Origin: Collimonas antrihumi
GTDB lineage: Bacteria > Pseudomonadota > Gammaproteobacteria > Burkholderiales > Burkholderiaceae_D
DNA: 64,000 nucleotides
Reading direction: 5' to 3'
NCBI RefSeq assembly: GCF_018304965.1
Contig: NZ_JAGQED010000003.1
Location: 186,001 to 250,000 of the forward strand
The notes beneath the pieces were generated by a model. That model was not told where the DNA came from. It saw only the letters and a program-made list of their open reading frames with translations, and did not search any database. A program made the position numbers and the translations under genes. Positions 45,101 through 52,891 of this stretch are shown one piece after another; position 1 is the stretch's first letter; each line of letters opens with the position of its first letter.

Positions 45101-47943
45101 TTCCATTCCAATAGTTTTTTATGCGAAACCAGTATCCGCCATTGTGTACGGATAATGGCGTCGAGGTTCATTGCGGCCTCATACGGCAGGAAAATCAAGG
45201 TCAAGGCAGCATGGGCAAAATGCTGCAGAGCCGCGCGCAGCGATGCGGAAAAATGTTGACGAAACAGTACATCATCCGGCTTCCTGAGCAGGCTTAGCGT
45301 ACTGGCGCAGATGGATGGAATCAGCAAGATGCCGAGCGCGACGCAGGTCCAGAACCAGGCCGAAGCCAAACCGATCCAGCCGACCAGCAACAAGGCCGTC
45401 AGCGCAAACGGGACCACGCTGCGCCGCAGGTTGTCGAACAGCTTCCAGCGCGACAAGGCCGAAAGCGGATTGCGGTGATGGCCGATCTTGCCGCTTGCCG
45501 CGTCGCGCACACCCGGCACCCTCGGCAGCAGCCAGGAAGCTATCTGCCAGTCGCCCCGTATCCAGCGATGGCGACGGTTGGCGTCGGCGCTGTAGCGTGA
45601 GGGATATTGTTCGTACAGCTGGACATCGCTGAGCAAACCGGCACGTGCATAACAACCTTCCAGCAGATCATGGCTGAGCACGCGGTTTTCCGGCATGCGG
45701 TCCTTCAATGTCTGTTCAAAGGCGTCGACATCGTAGATGCCTTTGCCGACGAAAGAGCCTTCGCCAAAGAGATCCTGGTAGACATCCGATACAGTGCGGG
45801 TGTAAGGGTCGATGCCGGTTTCGCCGCCGCACAATAGTTCGTAGCGTGAGGCGCCGGCGCTGGGCAGGCTGACCGCCACCCGCGGCTGCAGGATGCCGTA
45901 GCCTTCGACCACGCGCTGGCGGCTGGCGTCATAATGTGCGCGATTCAGCGGATGGGCCATGGTGGCCACGAATTTTCTGGCGGCGTCGCGCGGCATTTCG
46001 GTATCGGTATCGAGCGTGATCACGTATCTGATATTACGCAAACCTTCCGTATTGCCGACGATTAGCGAAAAGCTTTGTTCCGCTCCGCCGCGCAAGAACG
46101 CGTTGAGATCAGCCAGTTTGCCGCGCTTGCGCTCGTAACCCATCCAGGTCTTTTCTTGCGGATTCCAGCGTCGCGGGCGGTGCAGCAGCAGGAAATTGCT
46201 GTCTTGATCCTGTTGGTATTTTTTGTTCAATTCCTGAATGTTGTGTTCGATATGCTGCAACAGGCCGTCGTCTTCCGGCATCGCTTCGGCCTTTGCGTCG
46301 GCGAAATCGGTCAACAGGCAAAAACGCAGGTTGGCGTCGCGATTGGCCAGATAGCGCACTTCAAGTGCTTCGGTCAGGTTATCGATGTTTTGCCTGGTGA
46401 ACAGTATTGTAGGTACTACCACCAACGTGCGCGATTCAGCTGGAATGCCGCTCGAAAAATCCATGCGCGGCAACGGGTGCGGTATGGCGATCAAGGTAAT
46501 CAGCCAGTTGACCATGGCGTGCGCAAGCTGGCTGCCGGCTACCAGCGCGAGTGCCGCCACCACTGCCAGCAGCCAGTCGGCTGCGCCATCGTCATACGCC
46601 TTGGCGACGATGCCGCCGGTGACCGCCAAGGTGATCAATAGCATGCTGGCCAGATAAGCGGCCAGCGGCGCGGCTTTGCCAGCGCGTCGCAACACTTCCA
46701 TCGATGGCAGCCTGGCCGCTGCTGCTTGTTCCAGCTGCGTTAAACCTTTGCCGACCAGGTAATAGCCGACATGCGCGGTGTGCTGGTCGGCATCAGTTGC
46801 CTGGGCGCCGGCAAGGCGCACCGCATGCTCGGCAATGTCGAATTCCGACTGTGGGCTGTATCTGGCAATTTTTTCGACGACGTGCCGATAGTGATCGCGC
46901 GTGGAAAAGTCCATGCGAGCATAAATATCACCCGGATCCTTGCGCAAGATATGATCGACCACACTCATGGTCTCGACAAATTCACGCCAATCCATGGCGC
47001 TCAGGAAACGCAGGCTGCCGATACTATTGCTGATCGATACCTGATCGGCGGCTTGTTGCTGAGTTTCAGACTGAACCAGCAGCTCGATGGTCTGGCCGGA
47101 TTCCGCCAGGCGTTGCGACAGCCAGGTCAAGGGCAGCGTCAGCGCCGGGCTTTGTCCTTGCAGGCGGCGTACCAGTTCGGCCACGAACGCGCTATCCAGC
47201 GGCGGATTGGAACGCGCCATGTCGGCCACCAGCAAAATCAGGTTGCTGGGATCGTTTTCAGCGCTCTCCACCATGGCGTCGGCCCAGGAATCGGCCAGAT
47301 TGCGGTTGAGACGCGTGTTGGCCAGATGGGTGGCAACGCGCCGCAGGTTTTCGATCAGCGCCAGGCGCAGCATGATAGGAATCGCCCACAGCTCACCCAG
47401 CTTCAGGGGCGTAACTTGCTGGTAGGCGGCGACGAAGCGGCTCAGGCTTTCAGGATCGACCCTGCCATCGCCGTGCGAAATGGTTTCCAGCGCAATGTCA
47501 TAGACACGCGGCCGGCCGGCCGAGTTGCCGCGCAGTAGGCGTGGCAGTTCCTTGCTGTAGTTTTTTGGCAGATGCCGTTTGGCGGTACGGATCTGTTCCT
47601 CAATCAGATAAAAATTATCCAGCAGCCATTCGGCGGCAGGGGTGACCTGGCGGCTAGCCTTGATCGCTTCGGTCAGCTGGTTGCAGGCGTCGATGATGAC
47701 ATTTTCATTGTCGGCCAGACGCGACAGCAGCTGGTCGCGCCCGCGTTCGCTGCTGAGTTTGTGCGCATTGGCCAGGATACGGCCGTGTTGTTCCATCTGC
47801 AAGGCGCTGAACAGTTCTGCGCGCAGTGGTAATTCATCCTCTGCCTGTCCGTTGCGCATGCTGCCGGGCAGCAATGCGTTCTTGATGCCGAGTAAGCTGT
47901 CGTAGAGAGATGTATGGTCTGTTTTCAATTCTGACGTTTCCAT
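39169..47943 (-). CDS. ndvB: cyclic beta-1,2-glucan synthase (NdvB/ChvB type)
   Basis: About 2,924 residues from METSELKTDHT; in-frame upstream starts at 47988 and a GTG at 48042 are possible, none with a strong ribosome site. The order matches NdvB. An N-terminal part of about 400 residues is followed by membrane segments and the GT84 glycosyltransferase core (VVVPTILFTRQN, LDTDTEMPRDAARKF). More membrane segments follow, then a glycoamylase-like domain (GFLYDPATHLLAIGYN, ESGYHTFDASLNYQYRAFG). The C-terminal half is GH94 phosphorylase-like (SGYYQSGGAFGFRDQLQD, GSCDWNDGMDKVG, TWYTGSAGWMYRL). It polymerises UDP-glucose, controls chain length and cyclises the product, which is exported to the periplasm as an osmoregulated glucan. 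Agrobacterium and Sinorhizobium homologues are about 2,820-2,830 residues. Confidence 0.94.
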   Translation of the reverse strand: METSELKTDHTSLYDSLLGIKNALLPGSMRNGQAEDELPLRAELFSALQMEQHGRILANAHKLSSERGRDQLLSRLADNENVIIDACNQLTEAIKASRQVTPAAEWLLDNFYLIEEQIRTAKRHLPKNYSKELPRLLRGNSAGRPRVYDIALETISHGDGRVDPESLSRFVAAYQQVTPLKLGELWAIPIMLRLALIENLRRVATHLANTRLNRNLADSWADAMVESAENDPSNLILLVADMARSNPPLDSAFVAELVRRLQGQSPALTLPLTWLSQRLAESGQTIELLVQSETQQQAADQVSISNSIGSLRFLSAMDWREFVETMSVVDHILRKDPGDIYARMDFSTRDHYRHVVEKIARYSPQSEFDIAEHAVRLAGAQATDADQHTAHVGYYLVGKGLTQLEQAAAARLPSMEVLRRAGKAAPLAAYLASMLLITLAVTGGIVAKAYDDGAADWLLAVVAALALVAGSQLAHAMVNWLITLIAIPHPLPRMDFSSGIPAESRTLVVVPTILFTRQNIDNLTEALEVRYLANRDANLRFCLLTDFADAKAEAMPEDDGLLQHIEHNIQELNKKYQQDQDSNFLLLHRPRRWNPQEKTWMGYERKRGKLADLNAFLRGGAEQSFSLIVGNTEGLRNIRYVITLDTDTEMPRDAARKFVATMAHPLNRAHYDASRQRVVEGYGILQPRVAVSLPSAGASRYELLCGGETGIDPYTRTVSDVYQDLFGEGSFVGKGIYDVDAFEQTLKDRMPENRVLSHDLLEGCYARAGLLSDVQLYEQYPSRYSADANRRHRWIRGDWQIASWLLPRVPGVRDAASGKIGHHRNPLSALSRWKLFDNLRRSVVPFALTALLLVGWIGLASAWFWTCVALGILLIPSICASTLSLLRKPDDVLFRQHFSASLRAALQHFAHAALTLIFLPYEAAMNLDAIIRTQWRILVSHKKLLEWNPSSEASRQARNGLLSYYRSMWTAPVIALATAACLVLRNPHALQAAAVILLLWWSSPVIAYWISQPIARRVAQLSQEQTRFLKSLSRKMWLFFETYVGPEDNWLPLDNVQEHPVAVVARRTSPTNIGLSLLANLSAYDFGYIPSGQLLERTQNTFQAMASLERYQGHFYNWYDTQYLKPLHPIYVSTVDSGNLAGHLMTLRPGLTGLLDTPIFDTRIFAGIRDTYEILRDTAGGGPLAKLIQFEKDLEAACQSAPATLMVVHDCLQSLSHCSASFVAGLDTVPDTQLNVWARALASQCREALNELNILTPWVHMLAPADWINEFPQLDQIPTLRQLARIHADLAPLLEAKHAAGDGMPQAEAQPGLSQLVAEGSRHAAERMLLIEQLVTQAAEFSHMEYGFLYDPATHLLAIGYNISDRRRDVSFYDLLASEARLATFVAIAQGQIPQESWFALGRQLTIAGGEPILLSWSGSMFEYLMPLLVMPNFENTLLAQTYRSAVKRHIEYGLQRGVPWGISESGYHTFDASLNYQYRAFGVPGLGFKRGLGDDLVIAPYASMMALMVAPEEACRNLQQLSAEGFEGEYGFFEAIDYTSSRVPRGQPSAVIRSFMAHHQGMGFLSLAYLLLDAPMQKRFESDPLFQATMSLLHERVPKASATYSNTTELADIRTAAVDQGMQMRVLRRPDPRTPEVQLLSNGRYHVMITSAGGSRSRWNDLAVSRWQEDSTRDNWGTFCYVRELNGGEPGHFWSTAFQPTLAPADSYEVIFSEGRAEFRRRDNNFDMHTEIVVSQEDDIELRRTRIINRSRTLRTIDITSYAEVVLAPAAADATHPAFSNLFVQTEIVAAQRAILCTRRPRSMNEKMPWMFHLMALHGAEVGTVSYETDRMQFIGRGNTVAAPQAMRNPGPLAGNAGPVLDPIVAIRYQITLEAEQTATIDMVTGIGDSRDACLGLIEKYQDRHLADRVVELSWPHSQVVLRQLNASEADAQLYSRLANSVIYANPLLRADASILIRNHRGQSGLWGYAISGDLPIVLVRLKSRENIELVRQLVQAHAYWRSKGLVIDLVIWNEDHAGYRQLLQEQILGLISSVTGAHEIDRPGGIFVRLIDQISEEDRILFQSVARVILSDGRGTLAEQINRRDLMEIRVPRLTPALRQAPFAIAQEIEVPSRDLLMENGLGGFTADGREYVIITSSTQVTPAPWVNVIANPQFGSVISESGQAYTWGENAHEFRLTPWANDPVSDIGGEVFYLRDEESGHYWSPTPLPRRGTGDYVTRHGFGYSVFEHVEDGIVSELTVYVAMDASVKYSVLRVRNESDTVRKLSATGYVEWVLGDLRPKTAMHIVTETDPATGALFARNPYNTEFTDRTAFFDVDAGARSISGDRNEFIGRNGSLQKPAAMERVRLSGKVGAGLDPCAALQMQFELNQGQQRDIVFILGMADTRQTNVSNLVQRCRGAAAAQNALQVVHAFWERTLGAVQVETPDQELNLLANGWLMYQVIACRLWARSGYYQSGGAFGFRDQLQDAMALVHNQPQLLRAQLLLCAAHQFIEGDVQHWWHPPTDRGVRTHCSDDYLWLPLAVHRYVSTTGDSGVLEESAHFLEGRALNPEEDSYYDLPGHSSQVGTLYEHCVRAIEKGLKFGIHGLSLMGSCDWNDGMDKVGDKGKGESVWLSFFLYDVLIGFAEIADIHQDQVFAGRCRSEAGQLQKNIEKNGWDGGWYRRAYFDDGTPLGSAQNVECQIDSISQSWAVLSGAGDPQRVRTAMQAVDKRLVRRTEAIIQLLDPPFDKSDQDPGYIRGYVPGVRENGGQYTHAAIWTVMAFAKLGNHWRAWELMRLINPLNHGKTARKIATYKVEPYVVAADVYARAPHVGRGGWTWYTGSAGWMYRLIVESLLGLKLEGDKLHVTPCLPNDWKTYRMNYRYRDTMYRIIVTQTVVGDAGTQVTVDGVMQMDAVIVLQDDKREHAVEIVLPGRPDAEKP

Positions 47944-48138
47944 TTGTGCAATGAAACTGAGAAGAATCGGATCACAGAGCGTAGACATTTCTGTCAGAGA
48001 TCTGATTCTGGCCCTGCAAAATATCGCTTCAGGCAACAGCACGCGTTCGCTGTCAAGAGGGGCGGTCGACAGGGGGCAGTAGGGATGGAGGCCGTAGGGA
48101 CAGACTGGTGCGCTGCGGACCGTCCTACGCTTTACAGC

Positions 48139-48198
48139 TTAGCAGTTTCTCGGGGCGAACTCCGAATATCGATCGGAATTCGCTCTGGTCGGCCTCAT
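48139..48198 (-). other. possible 19-codon leader frame upstream of ndvB
   Basis: A strong Shine-Dalgarno AAGGAG six bases before an ATG opens a frame of 19 codons (MRPTRANSDRYSEFAPRNC) ending in TAA, on the ndvB strand and about 95-195 bp before its candidate starts. The SD is far better than any at ndvB itself. It could be a leader peptide or chance. Otherwise the gap 47944-48294 holds nothing recognisable. Confidence 0.25.
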
Positions 48199-48294
48199 TT
48201 CGTTCTCCTTAAGGTAATTCGTCGAACTTTTATTTTAAGGATAGATTTGCTGCCGACTCCGCTTTTTTAAATCATAGGATCTACCAAAGCCGGC

Positions 48295-49563
48295 CTATTT
48301 CCCAAGCGTCCAAAACATCGCCAGCACGGCGAGCGCCATGACTCCGGTGCAGAGCCAGCCTAATCTCTTCAATCTGACGGTGATCACGAATCGTCCCATG
48401 ATTTTCGGATGCGCAGCCATCAGCATCATCACGCACATGATAGGCACCGAAATGACGCCGTTAATCACAGCGCTCCAGTACAGTGCCTTGATAGGATCGA
48501 TGGGAGCGAAGCAGAGCGCTACGCCGATGGCGGTCGAGATGGCGATGATGCCATAGAATTTTCGGGCCATCGCAGGTTTCAGTTCCAGGCTGTTTTTCCA
48601 GTGGAAAGCCCCCGCCATGGCGTAGGCGGCTGAACCGGCAAGTACCGGGACCGCCAGCAATCCGGTGCCGATGATGCCCGCGCTAAACAGCCAAAAGGCG
48701 AACTCGCCGGCAATCGGGCGCAATGCGGAAGCCGCCTGCGCCGAGGTTTGTATATCCGTGACGCCGTGCAGGCCGAGGGTGACCGCTGTCGTCAGCATGA
48801 TGAAGTAGGCGACGATGTTGGAAAAGCCCATGCCAAGGCTGGTGTCGGTCTTGATCCGGCGAAAGCTGGCGCTGGCCTGGTCAGGGGCATCTCTCAACGG
48901 TTTAGCGTCCGGATTGGCTTGCAGGTCTTCCACTTCCTGCGAAGCTTGCCAGAAAAACAGGTAAGGGCTGATGGTGGTGCCGAATACGGCCACTACCGTA
49001 GTGATGTATTCCGGCTTCCAGGATAAGTGCGGCCAAACGGTTTTTGCCAACACCTCGGTCCACGGCGTATGCACCACGAATGCGGTGCCGACATAGGCTA
49101 GCAAAGCCAGCGTCAGCCATTTCAGCAGGCGGACGTAACGATTATAGGGAATCAAAATTTGCAGCAAAAGCGACAATAGACCGAAGCCGAATGCATATAA
49201 ATGCGCGGGGCCGCCCGCCAGCAGTTTCAATGCTTCTCCCATGGCGGCAACATCGGCAGCAATATTGATCGTATTGGCTACCAGCAGCAAGCCGACGATG
49301 CCATATAACAGCCAAGGCGGATAGTGACGGCGGATATTGGTAGCCAGGCCATGACCGCTGACGCGGCCGATTTTGGCACTGACCATCTGGATGCCAACCA
49401 TCAGCGGATAGGTCAGAAACAGCGTCCACAACAGATTGAACCCAAACTGCGCACCTGCCTGGGAATAAGTGGCAATGCCGCTGGGATCGTCATCTGCGGC
49501 GCCGGTAATGAGGCCCGGCCCTAGCTTCTTCAGCCAAGATTCTTTTGGATTTGGATTTGTCAT
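48295..49563 (-). CDS. Nramp-family-like metal transporter with non-canonical binding motifs
   Basis: 422 residues with about 11 membrane segments. The N-terminus KKLGPGLITGAADDDPSGIATYSQAGAQFG aligns with the first Nramp helix. The canonical DPGN is replaced by DPSG, and the helix-6 MPH region by SPYLFFWQASQE. Classical manganese/iron Nramps keep both motifs, so substrate choice may differ, for example as in Nramp-related magnesium transporters, but this cannot be decided here. Located in the inner membrane. It is on the ndvB strand, about 250 bp upstream of the leader frame. Confidence 0.85.
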   Translation of the reverse strand: MTNPNPKESWLKKLGPGLITGAADDDPSGIATYSQAGAQFGFNLLWTLFLTYPLMVGIQMVSAKIGRVSGHGLATNIRRHYPPWLLYGIVGLLLVANTINIAADVAAMGEALKLLAGGPAHLYAFGFGLLSLLLQILIPYNRYVRLLKWLTLALLAYVGTAFVVHTPWTEVLAKTVWPHLSWKPEYITTVVAVFGTTISPYLFFWQASQEVEDLQANPDAKPLRDAPDQASASFRRIKTDTSLGMGFSNIVAYFIMLTTAVTLGLHGVTDIQTSAQAASALRPIAGEFAFWLFSAGIIGTGLLAVPVLAGSAAYAMAGAFHWKNSLELKPAMARKFYGIIAISTAIGVALCFAPIDPIKALYWSAVINGVISVPIMCVMMLMAAHPKIMGRFVITVRLKRLGWLCTGVMALAVLAMFWTLGK

Positions 49564-49941
49564 TTGTGAGCCGCCTGCCAGAAAGTCAGTCTCAATATTC
49601 GTTTGAGGTTAGCCGTGTTGTTGTTTGCTTAATGCGCTACGGCAGGAATTTCACGTTTTCATGCTATTGCTCAAAAGAAGCCTATTGTTGAGCGCTATTC
49701 CGGTCTGTACGTTAGCGAACAATGTATATGGAAATGTGCCGATATGTTCGGCATTAAAACGGCGGGTATGTGCGTCAGCGTACCGATCTCTCGCGATATA
49801 CGACGTACATTGGACGCATTGCTTCGGCACAGAATTGCCGTTGATATCGCGCGCCGGAATCCTTGAGTGGCCTGTCAATGGCAGCTTGGCAGGATTCGAT
49901 TCTGACGCTCTGCCATTTCCTCATTCTTATGGAGAGAAACC
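49564..49941. other. divergent intergenic region between Nramp-like and ferritin-like genes
   Basis: 378 bp with no recognisable gene. A small hairpin TGCCGA-TATGT-TCGGCA lies at 49737-49753. It must hold the promoters of both flanking genes; no clean -35/-10 pair could be fixed. Confidence 0.45.
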
Positions 49942-50487
49942 ATGCACGCATCAAAAAAAACACTTGAAACAACTTCCTCTGAAATCGATACCGCAGCCAT
50001 TCGCGCGGCCGCCAAAAATATGGACGATGGCGCAGTAACAGCGGGTTACCAGGGAAATCGGCAGCAAGTAATTGACATGCTCAACGGTGCGCTGGCGACG
50101 GAGCTGGTTTGCGTGCTGCGTTACAAACGCCACTATTACACGGCATCCGGCCTGCAAAATGGCTCCATCAAGGCGGAATTCCTGGAGCATGCAATGGAAG
50201 AGCAGGGGCATGCCGATCAGATCGCAGAACGTATCGTGCAGTTGAACGGCGAGCCTGATTTCAATCCTGGTACGCTGGTGCAGCGCAGTCATGCGGAATA
50301 CGATGATGCCGGTGACGTCAAGTCCATGATCAAAGCCAATCTGATTGCCGAACGTGTCGCCATCGAGGCCTATCGCCAGATGATTGAACGCATCGGCGAC
50401 AGCGATCCAACCACGCGCCATATGCTGGTCGGCATCATGGCCAAGGAAGAGGAGCACGCTGACGATATGCGGGATTTGCTGGCTTGA
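49942..50487 (+). CDS. bacterioferritin-like / ferritin-like di-iron protein
   Basis: 181 residues. Ferritin-like ligand motifs: ATELVCVLRYKRHYYTASG (first Glu), EFLEHAMEEQGHADQIAERIVQLNGEPDFNP (Glu and ExxH), NLIAERVAIEAYRQMIERIG (Glu) and MAKEEEHADDM (ExxH). GGAGAG precedes the ATG. A 45-residue N-terminal extension precedes the core. It should store or detoxify iron in the cytoplasm. It is the first gene of a small unit with the DUF883 gene. Confidence 0.85.
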   Translation: MHASKKTLETTSSEIDTAAIRAAAKNMDDGAVTAGYQGNRQQVIDMLNGALATELVCVLRYKRHYYTASGLQNGSIKAEFLEHAMEEQGHADQIAERIVQLNGEPDFNPGTLVQRSHAEYDDAGDVKSMIKANLIAERVAIEAYRQMIERIGDSDPTTRHMLVGIMAKEEEHADDMRDLLA

Positions 50488-50559
50488 ATGCCGCGCGTCA
50501 TTTTGTCGGACAACATTGGCGCGTCGATCGCGCCTCACCAGCATCTTGAGGAGAATATC

Positions 50560-50862
50560 TTGTTGGAATCAAATTTGAAGGCCGTCAACGATGACGTAAA
50601 AAAACTGATCAATGATGCGCAAGCCTTATTTTTGGCAGCCGCTGATTTGACCGGCGACAAGGCGGAAGAAATGCGAAATCGTGGCATGCGGCTGCTCGAC
50701 AGGGCAGTACTCGCAGCCCAAGGGGCGCAAGCGAATGCAATGGTCGCTGGCAGGGAAATGGCGGATTCCGCAGAAGTCTATGTGAGAGAGAATCCGTGGC
50801 GCGCACTGGCTGCAGCGGCCGGTGTGGGATTCCTGGCAGGCGTGATCCTGGCCAAGAAATAG
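50560..50862 (+). CDS. DUF883-family (ElaB/YqjD-like) membrane-anchored protein
   Basis: 100 residues from a TTG start (MLESNLKAVNDDVKKL), favoured because GAGGAG lies six bases upstream; an ATG at 50488 gives 24 extra, unconserved-looking residues. A long amphipathic helix (residues about 5-70) is followed by ENPWRALAAAAGVGFLAGVILAKK, the family's C-terminal membrane anchor with a GxxxG-like core. Homologues bind ribosomes at the inner membrane in stationary phase. It is followed by a terminator. Confidence 0.85.
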   Translation: MLESNLKAVNDDVKKLINDAQALFLAAADLTGDKAEEMRNRGMRLLDRAVLAAQGAQANAMVAGREMADSAEVYVRENPWRALAAAAGVGFLAGVILAKK

Positions 50863-50897
50863 CGCTATCGCCGCGCGCAGCGATAGCGCGTTGTTTT
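50862..50897 (+). terminator. intrinsic terminator after the DUF883 gene
   Basis: GCGCTATCGC (50862-50871) pairs perfectly with GCGATAGCGC (50880-50889), followed by GTTGTTTT. Confidence 0.8.
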
Positions 50898-50968
50898 AGG
50901 CGATTATCCGGCATCTCGGGAAGCGGCGTGGCGCAAATCGCGCCGCGCTTTTTATTGCCGAAACGGGT

Positions 50969-51121
50969 TTACAGTCGCCCTGTCAGCAACATGACGATCA
51001 GGATGACAACGATCAGGCCGGTGATGCCACTGGGGCCGTAACCCCAGTTGCGGCTGTGTGGCCAGCTCGGTAAAGCGCCGATGACGATGAGAATCAAGAG
51101 AATGAGTAAGATGGTGCCCAT
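50969..51121 (-). CDS. DUF3309-family tiny membrane protein
   Basis: 50 residues, translated by hand: MGTILLILLILIVIGALPSW, then PHSRNWGYGPSGITG, then LIVVILIVMLLTGRL. Two hydrophobic segments flank the family hallmark PxWPHSRxWGYxPSG. AGGGG lies upstream of the ATG. DUF3309 proteins are very short inner-membrane proteins of unknown function, common in Burkholderiales. Confidence 0.85.
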   Translation of the reverse strand: MGTILLILLILIVIGALPSWPHSRNWGYGPSGITGLIVVILIVMLLTGRL

Positions 51122-51482
51122 GCTTGGCCCCTAGAGAGGTGGTTGAAAGACTGGGTCGCAGGCAAGAGCGCGTAGCTTGCGACAGGAACTTAACGCTGTG
51201 GTTGCTGTGATTGCAGTGACTTTTCCCGGCTAAGTATGGAACCAAGATAATCGGGAAAGATCACAAGGTCTGTACGCTGGCGTACAAAGCAAGATCGCAA
51301 GATCGCAAGATCGCCTGCCTGGCGATCGCTGACCTGAATTTTCGGTAGATGTTTACCGTAGTAGTATTGATCAAAAAATGAGCTGGCCGGAAGTCTGGCG
51401 TTTATTGTGACAGAATACAAAGTCCTGCAGATGCAGGGGGGCGATTTACACACTGCAATTTGCACACTGCCTGGAGACTGCA
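51122..51482. other. divergent intergenic region with a palindrome and a short tandem repeat
   Basis: No gene seen. Holds a perfect inverted repeat TGTACGC-TG-GCGTACA (51271-51286) and three tandem copies of AGATCGCA (about 51291-51314). Both lie nearer to the DUF3309 promoter side and may be regulatory. Confidence 0.45.
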
Positions 51483-51728
51483 ATGCGTACCGAAACAATT
51501 GGTAACTATGAAATCGAATATTCCGGAATTCAGTTGCCCGACAGCGAAGGCTGGGTCGCCAATCTGGCCATTTATGCGCCATCCACCAATCCCATGCATC
51601 GAAATGATATTTTTCCGTCGCAACGGGTTGCGGTTGACACCGTCTTTTCCAGCGAACAGGAAGCGGAGGCAGAGGCTCGTGTTTTTGCCATTTCGATGAT
51701 AGAAAAAGGCAGGAAAGCAGAGTTGTAA
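51483..51728 (+). CDS. small protein of unknown function
   Basis: 81 residues: MRTETIGNYEIEYSGIQLPD to a C-terminal ARVFAISMIEKGRKAEL. GGAGA lies five bases before the ATG. No signal or membrane segment. The predicted mixture of beta strands and a C-terminal helix (SSEQEAEAEARVFAISMIEKG) looks like a compact domain. It lies 80 bp upstream of gnd on the same strand and may share its transcript. I do not recognise the family. Confidence 0.65.
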   Translation: MRTETIGNYEIEYSGIQLPDSEGWVANLAIYAPSTNPMHRNDIFPSQRVAVDTVFSSEQEAEAEARVFAISMIEKGRKAEL

Positions 51729-51808
51729 AATCGACGTAAGCATCACGCGCAAACGTAGCGAAATCAGGAAGATTCCAAAGTAAAGATTATTCAGCGAGGA
51801 GATGCACG

Positions 51809-52837
51809 ATGCAGTTAGGGATGATTGGACTGGGGCGCATGGGCGCCAACATGGTAAGGCGCCTGACCAGTGGCGACCATCAATGCGTGGTATATGACAT
51901 TCATCCGGATGCGGTCCAGGCGTTGGTGCATCCCGGCGCGACAGGCGCATCTTCACTGCAAGACCTGGTGAGCAAATTGAGCAAGCCGCGTGTGCTGTGG
52001 CTGATGTTGCCGGCTGCCGTGGTCGATGAAAACCTGGCGCTGCTGACGCCCTTGCTGGACGCTGGCGACATCGTGATCGACGGCGGTAATTCGTATTATC
52101 ACGATGACATTCGGCGCGGCGTCGAATTGCAAGCAAAGCAGATCCACTACGTCGACGTCGGCACCAGCGGCGGTGTCGCCGGTTTCGATCGCGGGTATTG
52201 CCTGATGATTGGCGGCGATAAGGAAGCCGTGCAGCATCTTGCGCCGATCTTTGCCACGCTGGCGCCAGGAGTTGATGCGGCAAGTGCAACGCCAGGCCGC
52301 AAGAAGTCTGACAGTAGCGCCGAGCAGGGTTATCTGCATTGCGGTCCGCAAGGCGCCGGGCATTTCGTCAAGATGGTGCATAACGGTATCGAGTACGGCA
52401 TCATGGGCGCTTATGCCGAGGGCTTGAACATCCTGCGCAACGCCAATATCGGCAAGCGCAACCATGACAAGGATGCAGAAACGACGCCGCTGCGCAATCC
52501 CGAGCACTATCAATATGAATTGGACCTGCCCGAGATCACCGAACTTTGGCGGCGCGGCAGCGTGATCGGCTCGTGGTTGCTGGATCTGACCGCCGGTGCG
52601 CTGCTGAACGATCCGAAACTGGAGCAGTACGCCGGCCACGTGTCGGATTCGGGCGAAGGGCGCTGGACCATCAACGCCGCCATCGACGAAGCGGTGCCGG
52701 TACCGATTTTGAGCGCCGCTCTTTTCACGCGTTTCAGTTCACGCGGCGAAGGTGATTTCGCCGATAAGGTCTTGTCGGCGATGCGGCAAGGGTTCGGCGG
52801 TCATGTCGAAAAGCCGGCCAAACCACAGGAAGATTGA
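51809..52837 (+). CDS. gnd: 6-phosphogluconate dehydrogenase, decarboxylating, short NAD-type
   Basis: 342 residues, the short form (classical GND is about 470). The N-terminal [15 protein letters not shown] is the dinucleotide fold, and [14 protein letters not shown] the substrate motif. [21 protein letters not shown] and the catalytic [16 protein letters not shown] follow. It converts 6-phosphogluconate to ribulose 5-phosphate. GAGGAG precedes the ATG. First gene of a gnd-pgm-glucanase run. Confidence 0.94.
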   Translation: MQLGMIGLGRMGANMVRRLTSGDHQCVVYDIHPDAVQALVHPGATGASSLQDLVSKLSKPRVLWLMLPAAVVDENLALLTPLLDAGDIVIDGGNSYYHDDIRRGVELQAKQIHYVDVGTSGGVAGFDRGYCLMIGGDKEAVQHLAPIFATLAPGVDAASATPGRKKSDSSAEQGYLHCGPQGAGHFVKMVHNGIEYGIMGAYAEGLNILRNANIGKRNHDKDAETTPLRNPEHYQYELDLPEITELWRRGSVIGSWLLDLTAGALLNDPKLEQYAGHVSDSGEGRWTINAAIDEAVPVPILSAALFTRFSSRGEGDFADKVLSAMRQGFGGHVEKPAKPQED

Positions 52838-52891
52838 TGACGGCAGTGGCCGAAAATATCAAAAATATTGGTTGCCACTGCCCAGGAAAAA

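Noticed and set aside
46075-47538. Several 100-250-codon frames antisense to ndvB
   Set aside because: All lie inside the single continuous synthase frame and have no start signals or family motifs.
49625-50038. 137-codon frame upstream of the ferritin-like gene
   Set aside because: It runs out of frame into the ferritin-like gene, lacks a ribosome site and shows no conserved domain pattern.
51291-51314. Tandem AGATCGCA units as a possible CRISPR or iteron array
   Set aside because: Units are only 8 bp, adjacent and without spacers; three copies are too few for iterons, and no replication gene is near.
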